Assembly (NCBI GenBank): GCA_022432975.1
Contig: CM039504.1
Location: forward strand, 3,569,459-3,633,458
Length of the DNA stretch: 64,000 bases
DNA from: Begonia masoniana
Taxonomy: Eukaryota; Streptophyta; Magnoliopsida; Cucurbitales; Begoniaceae
Reading direction: 5' to 3'
Part shown: piece after piece, positions 1 through 15,100 of the stretch
How positions within the stretch are numbered: the stretch's first letter is position 1
Layout of the letters: each line of letters starts with the position of its first letter
Notes under the pieces: generated by a model
Database searches by the model: none
What the model saw: only the letters and a program-made list of their open reading frames with translations
Told to the model about the DNA's origin: nothing
Translations under genes and position numbers: made by a program

Positions 1-200
1 GTGATTGGACAAGGAGCTTCAGGTGGGTGAAAGCAAAAGATTGATTTTTTTTTTTGGCCTTTTTATCTCTCTTTCGAGGAAAGGAAGCTTGTAATTGCTT
101 TCGAGAGAGAACAGATTATCTCAAAAGAATAATAGCAGATTGAAGTTTGTTTAACATCCCCAAAATAAGCTCGCGTTTAGGTTGAAATCGAGGGAGGGAA
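1..200 (+). other. 5' leader of the AMMECR1-family gene
   Basis: This stretch directly precedes the first coding ATG and contains a T-run, GA-rich patches and no other coding signal. It is read as 5' untranslated region and possibly proximal promoter. The window starts here, so the promoter itself may lie outside. Confidence 0.5.
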
Positions 201-3354
<3,154 letters not shown>

Positions 3355-3839
3355 TTATTTCCAAACTGGTTTCGACATTAACACTACCGGTTTGATAGGA
3401 ATTATTGAAAAGGAGAATCACAACTATTAAGATTTCTCCAAATTTATTTCCAGATTCTTCTTCAAATTCATTTGATTTTGAAGATTTAAAAAAAAATGCA
3501 TAGTTGAACTTGGGATTCTCTTGGGATTCCTGTATTTATTTTATTAATCACCTATCTACCTTCTGCAGATTCTCTATGTAGGACAAACTATTCTCTTTGA
3601 TTAAGTTACGTTTATGCATGTTATCACGTGCTTATGCTTATTTAAGTAATTAATACTAAGTAGACAATTAGTAAAAACATTGTCACGTGCTTATTTTTTT
3701 CATGGTTAAATACTATAAACATTTCTTACAACAATTGAAGTTTTTACTGCATTATTTTTGTATTTTTTTCATTGAAAGAATAAATAAATATTTTCTTTTA
3801 TTTTAACGAATTATAAATTATATATATATATCTATTTTC
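3355..3839. other. AT-rich spacer, 3' flank of AMMECR1 gene
   Basis: This AT-rich stretch holds the presumed 3' UTR of the AMMECR1 gene and a short TA repeat near 3820. No coding or RNA signal is visible. Confidence 0.5.
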
Positions 3840-3844
3840 ATATT

Positions 3845-4173
3845 TGTGGAGACCCAGTTCACGGACGCACCGCCATCGATCTGACCTGCAGACGCACTAC
3901 TATCAACTGTTGGGTTCCACTCATGACCTTATCCATTCATGGAGTAGGAGTTTTTGTCTTCCCAGTGATTTGAACCCTGGCCTCCAGGGGTTATGACCAA
4001 GAATTCTCCATCACTGGTACCACTTAAACTATTAGGGGCCAGAGTTCAAATCACTGGAAAGACAAAAACTCCTACCCATAGATGGAGAAAGTTATGAATG
4101 GGACCCAACGGTCAATGGTGATGCGTCCGTGAACTGGATCGATGGCGGTGCGTCTGTGGGCGGGGTCTCCACA
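3845..4173. mobile_element. Foldback-type MITE, 329 bp
   Basis: The ends are exact inverted repeats, TGTGGAGACCC and GGGTCTCCACA. Similarity between the arms continues inward for about 150 bp on each side (for example CACGGACGCACCGCCATCGA on the left against its inverse on the right, and the AAGACAAAAACTCCTAC block), so nearly the whole element can fold back on itself. It is flanked by the direct repeat ATATT at 3840-3844 and 4174-4178. There is no coding capacity. The superfamily is not clear: a 5-bp duplication does not match Tourist (3 bp), Stowaway (2 bp), hAT (8 bp) or typical Mutator (9 bp) elements. Confidence 0.8.
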
Positions 4174-4259
4174 ATATTAGAGATAAAAATGTAATTTAAT
4201 AATTGGGTAAGAGAGTTTTGTAAAATATTATTAAAATAATCCTAATTTTATTTGTAATT

Positions 4260-4389
4260 GAGAGAGAGAGAGAGGGAAGTAAAATTAGTTAAAAGGGAGA
4301 CCTGAAGGAAATCTCGTGTTTCATCTGATTTTTTTCCCTCGATTCTTCTAGCAGACGAAGCTAAAGCCTTCCCTCTTCCTACTCCAGGT

Positions 4390-4428
<39 letters not shown>

Positions 4429-5018
4429 ATCTATGCATTAATGCTTCGCAATTTGTTTTTTGTTGGAAGTTTTTTGAAGGAACTTTCAAACTAAATTTGG
4501 TGATTGGGAATGTTTTTTTTTTTTTCTTTTTTGCGCGGGGTTAATGGGCTTTCCGGAATTGGTGAACGTTTTTGGATTTGGATCTGTTCTTGATTTACTG
4601 CGAAAGTTGACGGAGAACATAGGGGAAGAGGATTCTGATTTTTTTTTTTTTTGTACTTTCCTTTTGATTTGAGTGAATTGGTTTTACGAGATTCGCTGAC
4701 TGGATCGGTTCTTTGCTTTTATACTTCAAGCTTGGTTGCTTGTTTCTCTAAGATTATTTTTCAAATTTTCTTTGGGTTTCTCGATTTTTCTCGAGAATCG
4801 AAACAGAGGCTTAACGTTTAAGATAAATATTGTCATTCCATTCACTGCCATTTGCTACGTTGTCTTAATAAATATCCGAATCAAAGTGTGTTTTGATGGG
4901 TTTTGAATTATCGTTTTGTTCATGTTTAGGTTTTGATATATTTATAATTGAATTTCGGTAGGGTTCTCCTTACCCCGGGTGGAAAGACTCCCTTACAGTC
5001 GAGGCAACAGTTAGGGAG
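4260..5018 (+). other. 5' leader region of VAMP727 with GA and CT microsatellites
   Basis: A GA run near 4260 and a CT run at 4390-4432 lie in the leader. A plausible leader intron runs from GT at 4388 to AG at 4961, because a short exon (4962-5018) then leads into the ATG. This splicing is inferred only from the splice-site bases. CT-rich leaders and a leader intron are common in housekeeping plant genes. Confidence 0.5.
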
Positions 5019-7599
5019 ATGAGTCAGAAAGGCCTGATTTACACCTTTGTAGCAAAAGGAACTGTTATTTTAGCAGAACACACTTCGTTCTCAGGAAATT
5101 TCAGCACTATTGCTGTTCAATGCTTGCAGAAGTTACCTTCAAATAGTAGCAAGTACACATATTCATGTGATGGGCATACATTCAACTTCCTTACCGATAA
5201 GGGATTTGGTATTTCTTATTTATTATGTGGATTTTGTGTCACTGACATTTTCTTCGCATGTGTGGATAAATTTGATTTTCGATATCTGCAGTTTTTCTTG
5301 TTGTCGCTGATGAATCAGTGGGAAGAAGTGTACCTTTTGTATTCCTTGATCGAGTAAAAGATGATTTCAAACAGCGTTATGAGTCAAGTGTTAAGAATGA
5401 TGAGACTCACCCGCTTGCTGATGATGACGACGACGACTTATTTGAAGATCGATTTTCTATTGCATATAATCTTGACAGAGAATTTGGGTGAGTATATGGT
5501 GTTTTATCTATCTACTGCAGTTTTTAGCTTGCCAACAGTAGTAATTTCTCAATTTTTGAGCAGGCCAAGGCTTAAGGAGCACATGCAATATTGTATGAAC
5601 CATCCAGAAGAAATGAGCAAGCTTGCCAAATTGAAGGCTCAAATTACTGAGGTCAAGGGAGTTATGATGGACAATATTGAAAAGGTGAGATTTTTATTTG
5701 TTTTGATTAATATACTCAGTTTTAGCGAAATATTGTTTCACATTGGTACCAGTTGCTTTGTTTCAAGCTATACTTTTGTTCAACTTCTATCCGTAATATC
5801 TTTCTGTAATTTGGAATGGGGAAGTCTGAATAAAATGTTTTTTGCTCCTCTTTTTCAAAAAGTACCTTTCCTAATTTGTACACATTTTTGGCACTATTCT
5901 CATTCAACCAACTCACGTTGTACCAACATGTTACTTCTATTATGGCTTATATGTATTTATTTCGTTACCAGTGAAAGATGGTAATATCTGAAAAGGAGAA
6001 ATTGATGAAATAAAAAGTTTATTTAAACTTTTAAAATGTTCTTATGCCTATTTCTCAAAACAAATACTCTCCAAAGGTTTTTATATAATGTAATGGCGTC
6101 TTCAAATTTTTTTATATTTTATATCCATGCCTTTGCTTCCCCTGACGTGGTTGCTAGGGCAGGTCTGGAGGGCAAATTTTTCTTGTCAAAACATTTGATG
6201 TCTTTAACTATTTGATGGAAAATAAGACATAGTGAGCATTGCGGGGAGAAGGGAATAATTATAAAATCCTGGAAGCGAAAACATCTTTCTTTGACATGCC
6301 TTCCCGATTAATGGAAAAGACTTGTTTTGAAAATAGATTTCTTTTTTATTTATTTTGAGACTAGATTTTCTTTTTTTGAAATAATTTTTATTTATGTCAT
6401 ACATTTTCTTGGTTTTAGAATTATCCTGCCTAATCACAGAGTGTAAAGTTTAAAATACGAGTACAACAATTAGCTTTCTGCGAAGTTAAAACTCTTCTTA
6501 AGGCTTGTTTCTTCCCTCTCGGATTTTTTTAATGAACCAATTCAAATACCATGGATTACTTTTTCTTTTCAAGGGAAATATATTTGTTGATAGTAGGTTT
6601 ACATGTTCCTTTGGCTGTTAGACAATACAAATCCTTTTATTCTACTGTTCTTTTTTGCAACTTCAAAAGTTTGTGTTCTTTTGAAAAAAATGTTAGTTTT
6701 GGTGAGGATCTGATATTGTCCATGACATGACTCCTTTAGCCATAAGTTTTGACATGCTTCTTTTTAGAGGTCGATGAAGGTGTTACAGAATTCATTAGAT
6801 AAACGGTTTATTGGAGTCAAGTGGAGTCTAGTACCTGAAAAATTTAGAAAAATTTGTTGGCTTTTAAGGACTAATGACAACCTTACCTGATATACCAATG
6901 TTTTGGGATGAGTCCTATCATCCGACAAACACTCAAACAAGGATATGTGGCTAATATATTAGAGACGTAATTGATAAGAGGTCTTTTCAAAGGTATGATA
7001 ACTGGTAATTGTTGTGAACTATGAAATTGGAGTATCAAAGTTGATTCACTCCAAGATAACCTAGTCGAATACATCTAGTTTAAGATTTTTGAAGATGTGA
7101 CATCAAAATTACGCACCAGACATGATATTCCGAGGCTTGTCAATGACGGTATGGAATTGTTTCCTTGACTGCATAATAAATATTGAAAATATCCATGACT
7201 TAGGGTAGGTATTGGATGGTTCTAAATATTTCTTTTTAAATTTTTTGTGGTCAAGTTAACTGAACGGCATTCTCTCTTAGGTTTTGGATCGTGGAGAGAG
7301 GATTGAACTTCTAGTGGACAAAACAGAGAACCTACAATTTCAGGTCTGTGTCAACAGGTTGAAATTTGGTATTGTACTTTTTTAGGAGACTTTCATATTC
7401 TTCATACACGCTTATTTTCTCTATTAAGATTTTGTTCTTTGTGAAACAAAATCAGGCTGACAGCTTCCAGAGACAAGGCCGCGAACTGCGAAGAAAGATG
7501 TGGCTACAGAATCTCCAAATGAAGCTGTTGATCGGAGGAGCTATCCTCATCCTTATTGTAATACTTTGGGGCATTGTGTGCGGCGGTTTCAAGTGTTGA
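5019..7599 (+). CDS. VAMP727: R-SNARE VAMP727 (longin-type, acidic insert)
   Basis: Five exons (5019-5208, 5292-5487, 5564-5684, 7281-7343, 7456-7599) join in frame into 237 residues. The order is an N-terminal longin domain ([20 protein letters not shown]), an acidic insertion in the longin domain ([14 protein letters not shown], about residue 108) that separates VAMP727 from other VAMP72 proteins, an R-SNARE motif ([20 protein letters not shown], with the zero-layer Arg in DRGER), and a C-terminal transmembrane anchor ending CGGFKC. In Arabidopsis VAMP727 works with SYP22, VTI11 and SYP51 in fusion of prevacuolar compartment and vacuole during storage-protein delivery. Length and splice phases match the family. 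The fourth intron, about 1.6 kb, is the longest. No lesions were seen. Confidence 0.95.
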
Positions 7600-7931
7600 T
7601 TTCCTACTTAATCATTTTGATAAATTGTGGGACGCCGTGTGTTCATTTGATGTAAAAAATGTTGTTTTTTCCTAGCTTTCCGTGTAATTAGACCAATAAT
7701 GGATTTTGGGTATTCTTATTTTATTGAACTCAGTCTAGTTTTTCAATAATTGTGAATGTACATTACATGATTTGACGAGAATGGAAATTTAAGCTAGTTG
7801 AAGCTGATGTCTGTTCTTACTGCATATGATAATTCAATGGAAGTTTCAGGCCAAGTCCAGATGGGTAACTCAAGTTTATCCAACCAAAACTATTTACAGA
7901 TCATTTCTAAGAGCTTATGTGGTTTCCATAT
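7600..7931. other. Intergenic region between convergent genes
   Basis: This is about 330 bp between the VAMP727 stop and the stop of the convergent small secreted-protein gene. It should contain both 3' UTRs. No other feature is visible. Confidence 0.5.
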
Positions 7932-8399
7932 CTAAAAAACCATGTAGAAATGTAAGAGAGAGGCCAAGGTAGCGGCACCGACCACGGATGAAAGTCCAGC
8001 AGAGCTCCGGAGACAACTTGCTGAGCTGCTCCGCCGGTGGCGTCGTCTGGCTGCGCCGGCAGCATAAATCGGGATAAAATTTGCTTTTCCCTGTAGAGAC
8101 ATACTTCCACCATCGTTTCCTCCCTTCCCAGTATTATCACTTGGGTGCCCAAAATGATGATCAATCTTTCTGTTTTGCTTTATCCCCATTTCATTTTTCG
8201 AGACATTTTCTGGGAAATAGTCTGGGGAATCGCAGTGTTTTACAACGTCAAATCAAGGGTAAATAATAAAAACTTGAAAAAGGGCAAAAGAAAACATACC
8301 GGCTTTTGGTAGAGGTTTTCGAGGATACAAAGCTGCGTGATTGACGACGAACAGTTGGGCGAACAAGATGATGAACAATCCTACTCTTTTAGATCCCAT
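7932..8399 (-). CDS. Small secreted, probably GPI-anchored protein (two exons)
   Basis: Exon 1 (8399-8300) begins MGSKRVGLFIILFAQLFVVN, a clear signal peptide (charged start, hydrophobic core, cleavage likely after NHA). It splices at a strong donor (G|GTATGT) to an acceptor CCAG at 8222, and exon 2 (8221-7932) stays in frame to a TAG. The joined product is 129 residues. The mature part is polar, with a Gly/Asn patch (DNTGKGGNDGG) and a basic Arg cluster (AARRRHRRSSS). It ends in a small-residue stretch plus hydrophobic tail (GLSSVVGAATLASLLHFYMV), as in GPI-anchor signals. I recognise no family. A TATA box lies 68 bp upstream of the ATG. If the gene is real, the product goes to the cell surface. 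It could instead be an unanchored secreted peptide precursor. Confidence 0.65.
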
Positions 8400-8466
8400 C
8401 GAAATTGTCTCTGGCAAATCATGCAACTGTAAATATCTCTCTCCGCATCCATGCGGATGGAAGAAG

Positions 8467-8474
8467 ATATATAG
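8467..8474 (-). promoter_or_regulatory. TATA box for the small secreted-protein gene
   Basis: The minus strand reads CTATATAT, 68 bp upstream of the ATG at 8399. That predicts a 5' UTR of roughly 35-40 nt, normal for a compact plant gene. Position and sequence are seen; use as a promoter is inferred. Confidence 0.5.
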
Positions 8475-8479
8475 AGGTT

Positions 8480-11400
8480 ATCTTCAAGGAGAGAAGATGA
8501 GAGACAGTGATGAGGTGGAAAGCAAGAATCTTCCGCCATTAAAGTAAGAAGAAACCAGCAGAGAGAAAAAGCCACAATCTTTGCCCACTGAATCTATCAT
8601 CCCTGCTTTTGGAACGACGCGTGTTCTTGACGTGTTACTGGAAGAACTTCTCATCATCCTTTTGATTGTTCTTGCCATTGTCTTCCAATATCTGCAATTT
8701 TCACCTTTCAATTGATGGGAGAATCCACGTTTCACCCAACATCGAATGACCAAAGTGCGGAAATACAGTTAACTTTTTCTGGAGGAAATATTCGCTTAGT
8801 TTGATTACTGTCTTACCGACAGCATACCAGAGGCATTTCAGCGAAGAAACATCAATTATGTATCACCTTTTTATATTATTAAAGATGGAAATCACGGTCC
8901 TCTAAAAACATCGAGGTATGATTTTTGTAGGAGAAATATGTCAAAAGAAGAAGACAAAAACAATCAAGAAAATCATTAGCGCTGGACTTTTAAATGGTTC
9001 TTTTCTGCTTTATTCTTCTCGTCTTTTTTCGAATCCAAAGGGGGGAATGAATCAGGGGAAGAATCTTTGCTGCAATCTCGGAAGAAAAACGAAGTCGCGG
9101 CATCCGTCCCTGTTCGATGCGTGCAATGGAAAAAGGGCGCCAACGATGGGTCGTATCGCCCGAGATATACTCGACGGAGTGCCAGTCTACCGAAGATTCT
9201 TCTTCGCTCTCTTATTTTCTTCCCATACCCTCTCCAGTACAGGGTCTTTCTTCTTCAGATTGACCAGAAACAAAGTTTCTGTGTGGGGTAAGACGAGACC
9301 TTTGAATCGATTGCCTGGCTAAACAATTAACCAATGTTTATCTAGCTGCTAATTTCCATGATCGTGATTTATAGGCATACTTTTTTGGGGGGGGAACACA
9401 ACATCAGCGCTTTATTGTCAATTATTTTGACGAATATACATTTTTCGTGGCCAACTCGTCATTTTTATCGTTTATGGTCGATTTGTGAAGATGAGAAGAC
9501 AGCAAACGGTTCGTTTTTGTGAGCCATTGCTTCAATGTATTCTGTACATGAATTGTGGGAATCCCTTTTGATGAAAGAATGCATAACCCGACGTCGGCGG
9601 CAAGCCTATACCTGGTATGGCTAACGTCGATCCGTATGTACGACTAAAATGGATCCATGCCTAAAAAATACTTACAAGAAAATACCTGTCACCTTTGTTT
9701 ACTTCGCGCAACTGACCATCAAACACAACGGAGTATCACGCATCTCTACTGTCAACAATTGTTAATGCCCTTTCCATTTGGTCGTGTTTTGGGTATGCTA
9801 TTTAACACGTCCTGCAGGTTCTAGCCCAACTGTTAGAGCATTGGAAGATTATATGGTCGATGACTTCAAGCCATGTAGATTAGTCGAGGGCATGCAAATT
9901 AACTTTGATTTTGGCCTCCATGTGCCTTTCCCACCTTGGCTAAATGGTGGATGACGGTTTTTCTTCTTAATCCCATTTGTGATATTTGCTACGTTCAAAT
10001 CGTTCTGGCGCTGCAGGAATAGGATGGAGTGGGGTTAGAATTTCCAATTTCATTTCAACGTATGCCCACATGGGATGATTTAGTCTTAGGCATACTGAAA
10101 CCTCTGTGCCTGTGGGTTGGACGTGTTCTTATGATATTCCATCAAACGAGACGACGCCACGAATCATCGAGAATTTCTCATCTTCCGTTTGACGAGTTAT
10201 GTTAGTTTGAATGGGAAAAAATCCATACCCGCGGGCAGTAGCCTGCTGTATGATCGCGTTTACAGGTTTATTTATTTTCCATGGTTTTTCTTTTGAGAAA
10301 GATTACCAGTCCAGCTAGTTCCTTGGCATTGAATATCAAGGGACACCATTTTTGCAGATCTTGGTTGTCTGAAAAAGCATGTGTGAAGGCGATTGGAAAG
10401 TGGACTGTCATATAGAGTAGATAGGGTGGAGTTTCATCACTCAAGGTGGACAGACATAAAGTGCGAGTTGACGGGGAAAGGAAATTCTCAAAGATTGGAG
10501 ATTTTGGGGCTCTGCGATGGGCCCTAAACAAGTGGGTATGTGTGTGGTTTGGACTGGGTTCTGTGAAGCTATCTCATCAAAGGTGGTCTATTTGGGTTTG
10601 ATAGTAAATATAAAATGAGGGAAATGGGGGAAGATTGGATAATATAGGTATTTTGGGTTTGAACTTGGGTGCAGGTGTGTTATGGAAGAGGACCCCAAAA
10701 ATATGCCTGCAACAGTGAACAAGACTTAAAAAGGATTACTTGTTTAAGGACAGAGGAATATCACGAGGTGTCTTCACCTTCCCAATCTAAGTTTTGTCTC
10801 CAAACTATTGAACACTTGTTTCATTTATCAAAACAACATGTTTAATGGGTTCTTATGCTTAATTACTGCATCATTATTCGGTAAAACCACTTAATCACGC
10901 CTTCGATATTTCAATTATAGCTTATTTTTGTCAAATATTCTCAAATGATGATGAAGAATCAAGGTAACCTCGATGATCTCAAAATAAAAACGCAAAGATT
11001 AAATATAAGTTATATATTAAACAAAAGATCTCAATAACATGTAAAAATGGGTTGTATCAAATTTTGATGCACGCAGGGTAACTATCAAAGAAAGAAGCTA
11101 AGCTGTCATGAAACAAGGAGAAATATGAATTACCCCTCCGATAAAAACTCCATAACAAAACCTAACTATCCTTAAAAAAAAAAACAAATCTCCTTCATTC
11201 TCACAAAGTTTGTAAACATTCCAAAAAATGAGTTTCATTAACACCATCTTTGTGATCCTAGGAAAGTATCTCTTTTTCACAAGGTACCTGTGCTGAGTTA
11301 GAAAGAAAAAACATTACCGGTCAGATAGGAGTGTCCAGGAAGCAGGGCATATCTATAACATCAGATAAAGAGACTGAGTATGATAATAACATCTAGACAT

Positions 11401-12129
11401 TCCAAATTGATCAGAACTAAGGAAGAACAAAAGATCCACGAGGGTGAAACTAAAATAAGTATGGCAAAATTACAGCAGAGAAAAGGAAACACGGACATGT
11501 CCCACTATCTCAGAGCCAATAAATTAATCAAAAAAAAATTAAACTCTATACAAAACCATCAGTGGGAGACTCATCCTAGTTTGGGACATGCAACATATTT
11601 CAATAAAGAAGATCTCAATATGATACCCACAAAGAGCAATCGTCCTGGACATTCCACCTGAAATAGGGAAAGCAAACAGGAAGACCGAAGTTCGAGAACA
11701 GTCAATTTTATGTGAATAAAATAGCCTTATTTCTATCTAGCTATAAGGAAAATTTATGCTCGTGCAATTTTTATTGACAGATACTCTAGTTACTGAACTC
11801 ATCAAGTTTACAAAGAAGGGTCATAATATTATATGAAAACAACTGTAGAAATCGCTTTAACATGTGTAAGTAGAGAGGAGGGAGGAAAGGTAACCACACA
11901 TCATACTATTTCTCTGACAAGGGGAAACTCTATCCAAGGTTCAAATAAAAAAAAGATACTAACTGTTCTTTTTTTATTAACTTCTAGAAATTATCAACAA
12001 AGAATGGCACTAATTACAGGTGCCCATCTGTGAAAAGCATGATTTATGTAAGCAGGTTATTACCCCGTCTACAGACTATCATTCTTATCTAAAGATAATA
12101 AACCCCTGGGAATATCAGTTGTACCGTCT
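8480..12129. other. Intergenic region without recognisable genes
   Basis: The longest ORF (8918-9322, plus, 134 codons) has an ordinary basic, Ser-rich composition and matches no family I know. Shorter ORFs elsewhere are AT-driven. There are several poly-A/poly-T runs but no inverted or direct repeats long enough to define an element. The right part (about 11-12.1 kb) is the 3' flank of the decayed minus-strand gene that follows. Confidence 0.4.
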
Positions 12130-15100
12130 TCAAAGAAAGCATATTCACATCTGAGAGGTCCTCCATCGAATATCATAGACCTATGAATCTATGATTGGTA
12201 ACCATCATCATCAAACCGCTCAACCAAGAAGCCATATTTGAGGCCAACCAAGGTCGTGGCATACCTAGTTCTATGGATTCAAACATTCAACGGCAAACTT
12301 ACCATATTCTAAGGTCTCATTAATGTTCTAGATGATCCTTAGGTCACACGGGCTCTGTCAAGTCCGATTCTCTTTTTCTATGGAAACCACGCTCCCTGTG
12401 GCAAGCATCGGTGGAAACCAACAGCTAAAAGGAACTCAGGAAGGTGTTGCCTCAGACAATTAGCCCCACTAAATCTCTTCACGAAGTGATAATGGGTCAA
12501 GTCTCTGCTTGGGCTTTGTTTTGTTTTCCGCTCACCTTATATTCACAGATAAACGGCCGGTTTTGGCAACGAATTTCTGTTTAACATGACTTTATCCCCT
12601 ATCTCTCTCACTTTCTTTCCCTTTACACCTACAGTAAGGATACCAGGAGTTGATTAAGACTCCTCGTGGGAACAATTACCACAAACATCTCAAGAAGCAC
12701 TTCCTGTTCTTCTTTCCTCTATTCAAATATGGTCCAGTTTTTGCAAAATCCAGATCAGAGGGTATGCTTAAACCCTGACACCTTTATCATTTTGTTAAAC
12801 GTTGATCAGCCCCCACTGGGAAAATGAACCGGGAGCACCAGAAAAAAAATATTCTTTTGACAATACCAGAATTTGAAAGCAAAATCTAGTGCTTCGTTTA
12901 AATAATAGTCCAATGGGAGACAAGCTGGATATATTCCCATAGAAGGTCAAGACACACATTGTTAAAAGCGTAAGCACGTAATGAATCATGGAGTGACTCT
13001 GATAACAATATTTAAAGAAAATGATCCCTCTCAATACCAGTGCATGGTGGGATATCTGGTCCGGGGAAACTTTATGCCATCCAGAAGAGCCATAAAACCT
13101 CCTTTCTCCCATTTTCTTGTCGAGGTTCGCCAAGAATGGCAATCCAGAAGCGGAGCGTTCAATGAGCAACTTTTACAGTCTCTTGTATAATCGGCATCTA
13201 GAAAGAGCTTTCTTCATACAACCAATGCCGATCGGTTGCTTTCTTTTGCATTCCCAAACTTTGAAGCAATATCTTCCTCTAGTATAGCCTGTCAATACCA
13301 ACGGGAATTAATTTATTGACAAGCTTTTCTTCTAAAACTTGCGTTGACTAAAACAACATGTACAAATTGATAGTAGCATGCCCAAACTTCAGAATATTCC
13401 ACCAAAGAAATCCCGATAAACGCACAGGTGATAGGAAACATCACAAACCCTCCAACTGAAAAAATATGCGCACAAAAAAGTGGTGGGCTACCCAAGGAAA
13501 TATAAAAATATGATATGATATTGGTCAATGATATTTCAGAATTAAGTTATACAATATTTAAAAATCAAGGTACTTAACAACACCTTTAAAAATATATTCA
13601 TTAGCTAAACACGAGACGGGAAGGTGGCTCCAGTTCTAAAAGGTTTTAACCACGGACACTGCCTATACCTTGAAAAGGAGGGGGATCTTCGAAACTAATG
13701 AAACAATGAGTTTTGGTTTTCTAGAGTAGGCACATTTCATGCTTGACGATTAGCAAACCACTATTGCGTTAGACATATACAAGGAGTGCAATAAATTCCA
13801 AAACTCAAATATAAAAGCACTTAGCAATTATTACACTGGAGCTTTAGCTACATTACTGAAAAATGACAAACTTCAGCTCATGTAGTTAAGCAACAAGAAA
13901 TAAATTAGTTTATACTAATATATATATATAATTTGTCCTTAAGTTGTATTTCATGAGAATGGGGGAAGTGACACGAAGGACAGGTCCAATACAACTAAAA
14001 AATAATACGTCAATTAGTTTTACCAGCCGCTTTCTTGGAAGACTGCTGAATAAGTTCATCCAGTCTGTTCGTTCTCGGTTGATTCTGCAAAAAAATTAAA
14101 AGAAAATCTCTTTCACACCAAATCTATGACAAAATTGTTACTTTCAGAAATAAAGCCAATGAAATCAATAATCCTACCGCTCTGGCTCCATGGTATCCAA
14201 AACTTGTAAGCTTGTGCTTCAAGTGAGAACTTCACCGTTCAACCTATTTTTTGAAATAAACAAAATGGGTAAAATACCGTCAATGCATTGTATGCAGAAT
14301 AAGAATGGAGATATAAATAAAAACAGGATCAAACGAGCTACCACCAAACATTAAAAATATTGACTGTGAGTCATACTTCTACTTGAGGAAAAACAGGAAT
14401 AAACCAAATGCATATAAAATAGAACCTGTTTGTGATTATTTTTTCTCTAGATCACGAATAGCGTGAGTAAGTGCATCATTTCTTCCCCATCTGCGAGATC
14501 AGGCTACAGAAGACAATAAAAGAATTGAACTCACGAAAGGGCCATGCAAAATTAAAGTACACAGTACATGGAAATCTTTTTAACAGAACTGATTACCACT
14601 GTCTCGAGTACACAGGCCAACTGCTATGAAGCTCCAGAAGAGTTTGTTAGACAATCTCTTCCAAGGGCAATGGAAAGAAGATAGTGGCAGGAAGAGTTCA
14701 AGGCATGGGTCGTGACTCTCAAAACCCAATTTTCAGGCAGCTCAGGATCAAATCCATTTCGCATAGTTGAAATACATGGTCTCCTTGCAATATTCGCCAT
14801 TGAGTAATTGCATGTGAAGTTTGTATCATAGGCGCCATTGCAGAAAATTCTTCTACGGCACAATCTGAGATTAAGGCCCAAAGTAGGATTGATAAATCAT
14901 GCTCCCATGTTTCTACGCTCGACATAATCAAGAGACCTCTTACCATCGGCAAAATCCTCTCTGTGATACTGGGTTGTAAACTATTTCTCCCAATGTCATT
15001 TCTTTTTCTTCAATTCTCATCTTCAGCAATCAGTGTGGACAATACCCTTTGGTATAGTGGAGGAAATTTTTACCTTTTCTGAGTTATATCTCTGCACGAA

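Noticed and set aside
8918..9322. 134-codon plus-strand ORF as a gene
   Set aside because: No family resemblance, no promoter or splice context; composition gives no support. Left as unassigned.
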